Shown here one piece after another: positions 38,192 through 38,962 of a stretch of 38,962 nucleotides of DNA. The DNA lies in NCBI GenBank assembly GCA_021852265.1, contig JAJZNV010000020.1:1-38962 (forward strand). Direction: 5' to 3'. The stretch comes from Nanobdellota archaeon (lineage in GTDB: Archaea; Nanobdellota; Nanobdellia; Parvarchaeales; Parvarchaeaceae). Each line of letters opens with the position of its first letter. Positions within the stretch are counted from its first letter, which is position 1. The notes beneath the pieces are model-generated. The model did no database searches. It saw only the letters and a list, made by a program, of their open reading frames with translations, and had not been told where the DNA came from. A program made the position numbers and the translations under genes.

Positions 38192-38488
38192 TTATTGCTG
38201 GATTAGATCTTCTTTCAGGTACCCTTTCGCACGCAAATCGCCCCATGCATTTTTATCGTATTTATATAACACATCGCCTTTCTTCTCGTGCTCTACCACC
38301 CATGGCTTCACTATCACGAGGTCTCCTTCTCCTACCCATAGGTAACGACTCAAGCTTCCTTTTACTTGACAAAGCCGTATTTTGTTATCGGAACACTTAA
38401 CGTACATTCTGCCAAAACCAAGCAACTGGGTGACATAACCAAGCAGTTCATCTTTCTTAGGATATCTAAAAGTCGGTATCTCTGTCAT
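38192..38488 (-). CDS. eif1A: translation initiation factor a/eIF1A
   Basis: GFGRMYVKCSDNKIRLCQVKGSLSRYLWVGEGDLVIVKPW; OB fold. Confidence 0.96.
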   Translation of the reverse strand: MTEIPTFRYPKKDELLGYVTQLLGFGRMYVKCSDNKIRLCQVKGSLSRYLWVGEGDLVIVKPWVVEHEKKGDVLYKYDKNAWGDLRAKGYLKEDLIQQ

Positions 38489-38555
38489 CCAATTTATTAT
38501 TTTCCTACTTATTTAAACTTTGGAGATAGTGCTGGACGTTATATTAAGTGGCCAT

Positions 38556-38962
38556 TCAAATCTGTTTTTTGTTTAATGTTTCCAATAAAGTTTTAAGTGT
38601 GATGTCCTTCAGATTTAGTGGCGCTTCTTCAATGCTTTCATAGCCCACCCCGAAACGGTCGCCAAGCCCATAGTTAACAACAACATCACGCCCATAGCCG
38701 TAGAAGAGGCGAACCAAAGGCCGCACACCTGCGCCACTCAAACGCCAAACGTAATTATCGGCTCCGAATGTCTGTGTCCAGCGCGAACGCTGTGGGAAAT
38801 TTGAAAGGACTGTTACATCCTTGTATGGATTTGCTATTACCGTGACTTCTTTTTCCTCTTCTACGATCTTTCTCGGGTTTACCATGAGTGCTTTACCAAC
38901 CTGATTGATGGCTTCATCTGGTATGCAGTAAGATGGGTAAATCCATTTTCTCCCCTTATCGT
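38556..38962 (-). CDS. hypothetical protein truncated by the window end
   Basis: Frame remains open upstream of the listed ATG: DKGRKWIYPSYCIPDEAINQVGKALMVNPRKIVEEEKEV..., so the true N-terminus lies outside. Confidence 0.6.
   Translation of the reverse strand, partial: DKGRKWIYPSYCIPDEAINQVGKALMVNPRKIVEEEKEVTVIANPYKDVTVLSNFPQRSRWTQTFGADNYVWRLSGAGVRPLVRLFYGYGRDVVVNYGLGDRFGVGYESIEEAPLNLKDITLKTLLETLNKKQI

Noticed and set aside
1-38962. CRISPR array or cas genes
   Set aside because: No regularly spaced direct repeats were seen and no Cas motifs appear in the ORF translations.

Overview
The window is archaeal and looks like an ARMAN/DPANN-type genome (Micrarchaeota or Parvarchaeota-like; lineage is an inference). 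Supporting features are an alpha ribosomal operon (S13-S4-S11-RpoD), a/eIF1A, a/eIF5A, archaeal DnaG, a class III (QSALEYMMTYGWAIL) pilin signal, and TATA boxes about 25-30 nt upstream of many start codons. The recognisable backbone includes aconitase + isocitrate dehydrogenase, an M1 aminopeptidase, two adjacent deaminase-fold proteins, DnaG, an SDR, several transporters, hemH-hemA plus a nearby ABM-fold protein, inorganic pyrophosphatase, a 59-aa CDGSH protein missing from the ORF track, a GmhA-like SIS protein, a SprT-like protease, tRNA-Gln(CTG) and an isolated 5S rRNA. The most unusual signal is a gene graveyard at about 31.5-32.2 kb. It holds an inverted, decayed copy of the tail-to-tail junction between a/eIF1A and a secreted/pilin-like gene whose intact version lies at 37.7-38.5 kb. 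Other relics are an egghead-like GT2, a YVTN beta-propeller fragment, a resolvase-like HTH tail and an interrupted ORF upstream of an EamA gene. Possible regulatory signals are a 15-bp repeat at identical spacing upstream of the TATA boxes of two neighbouring unknown genes, a perfect 18-bp palindrome in front of one deaminase gene, and other near-perfect palindromes. I saw no CRISPR array and no intact mobile element. I cannot claim a complete new defence or metabolic system.
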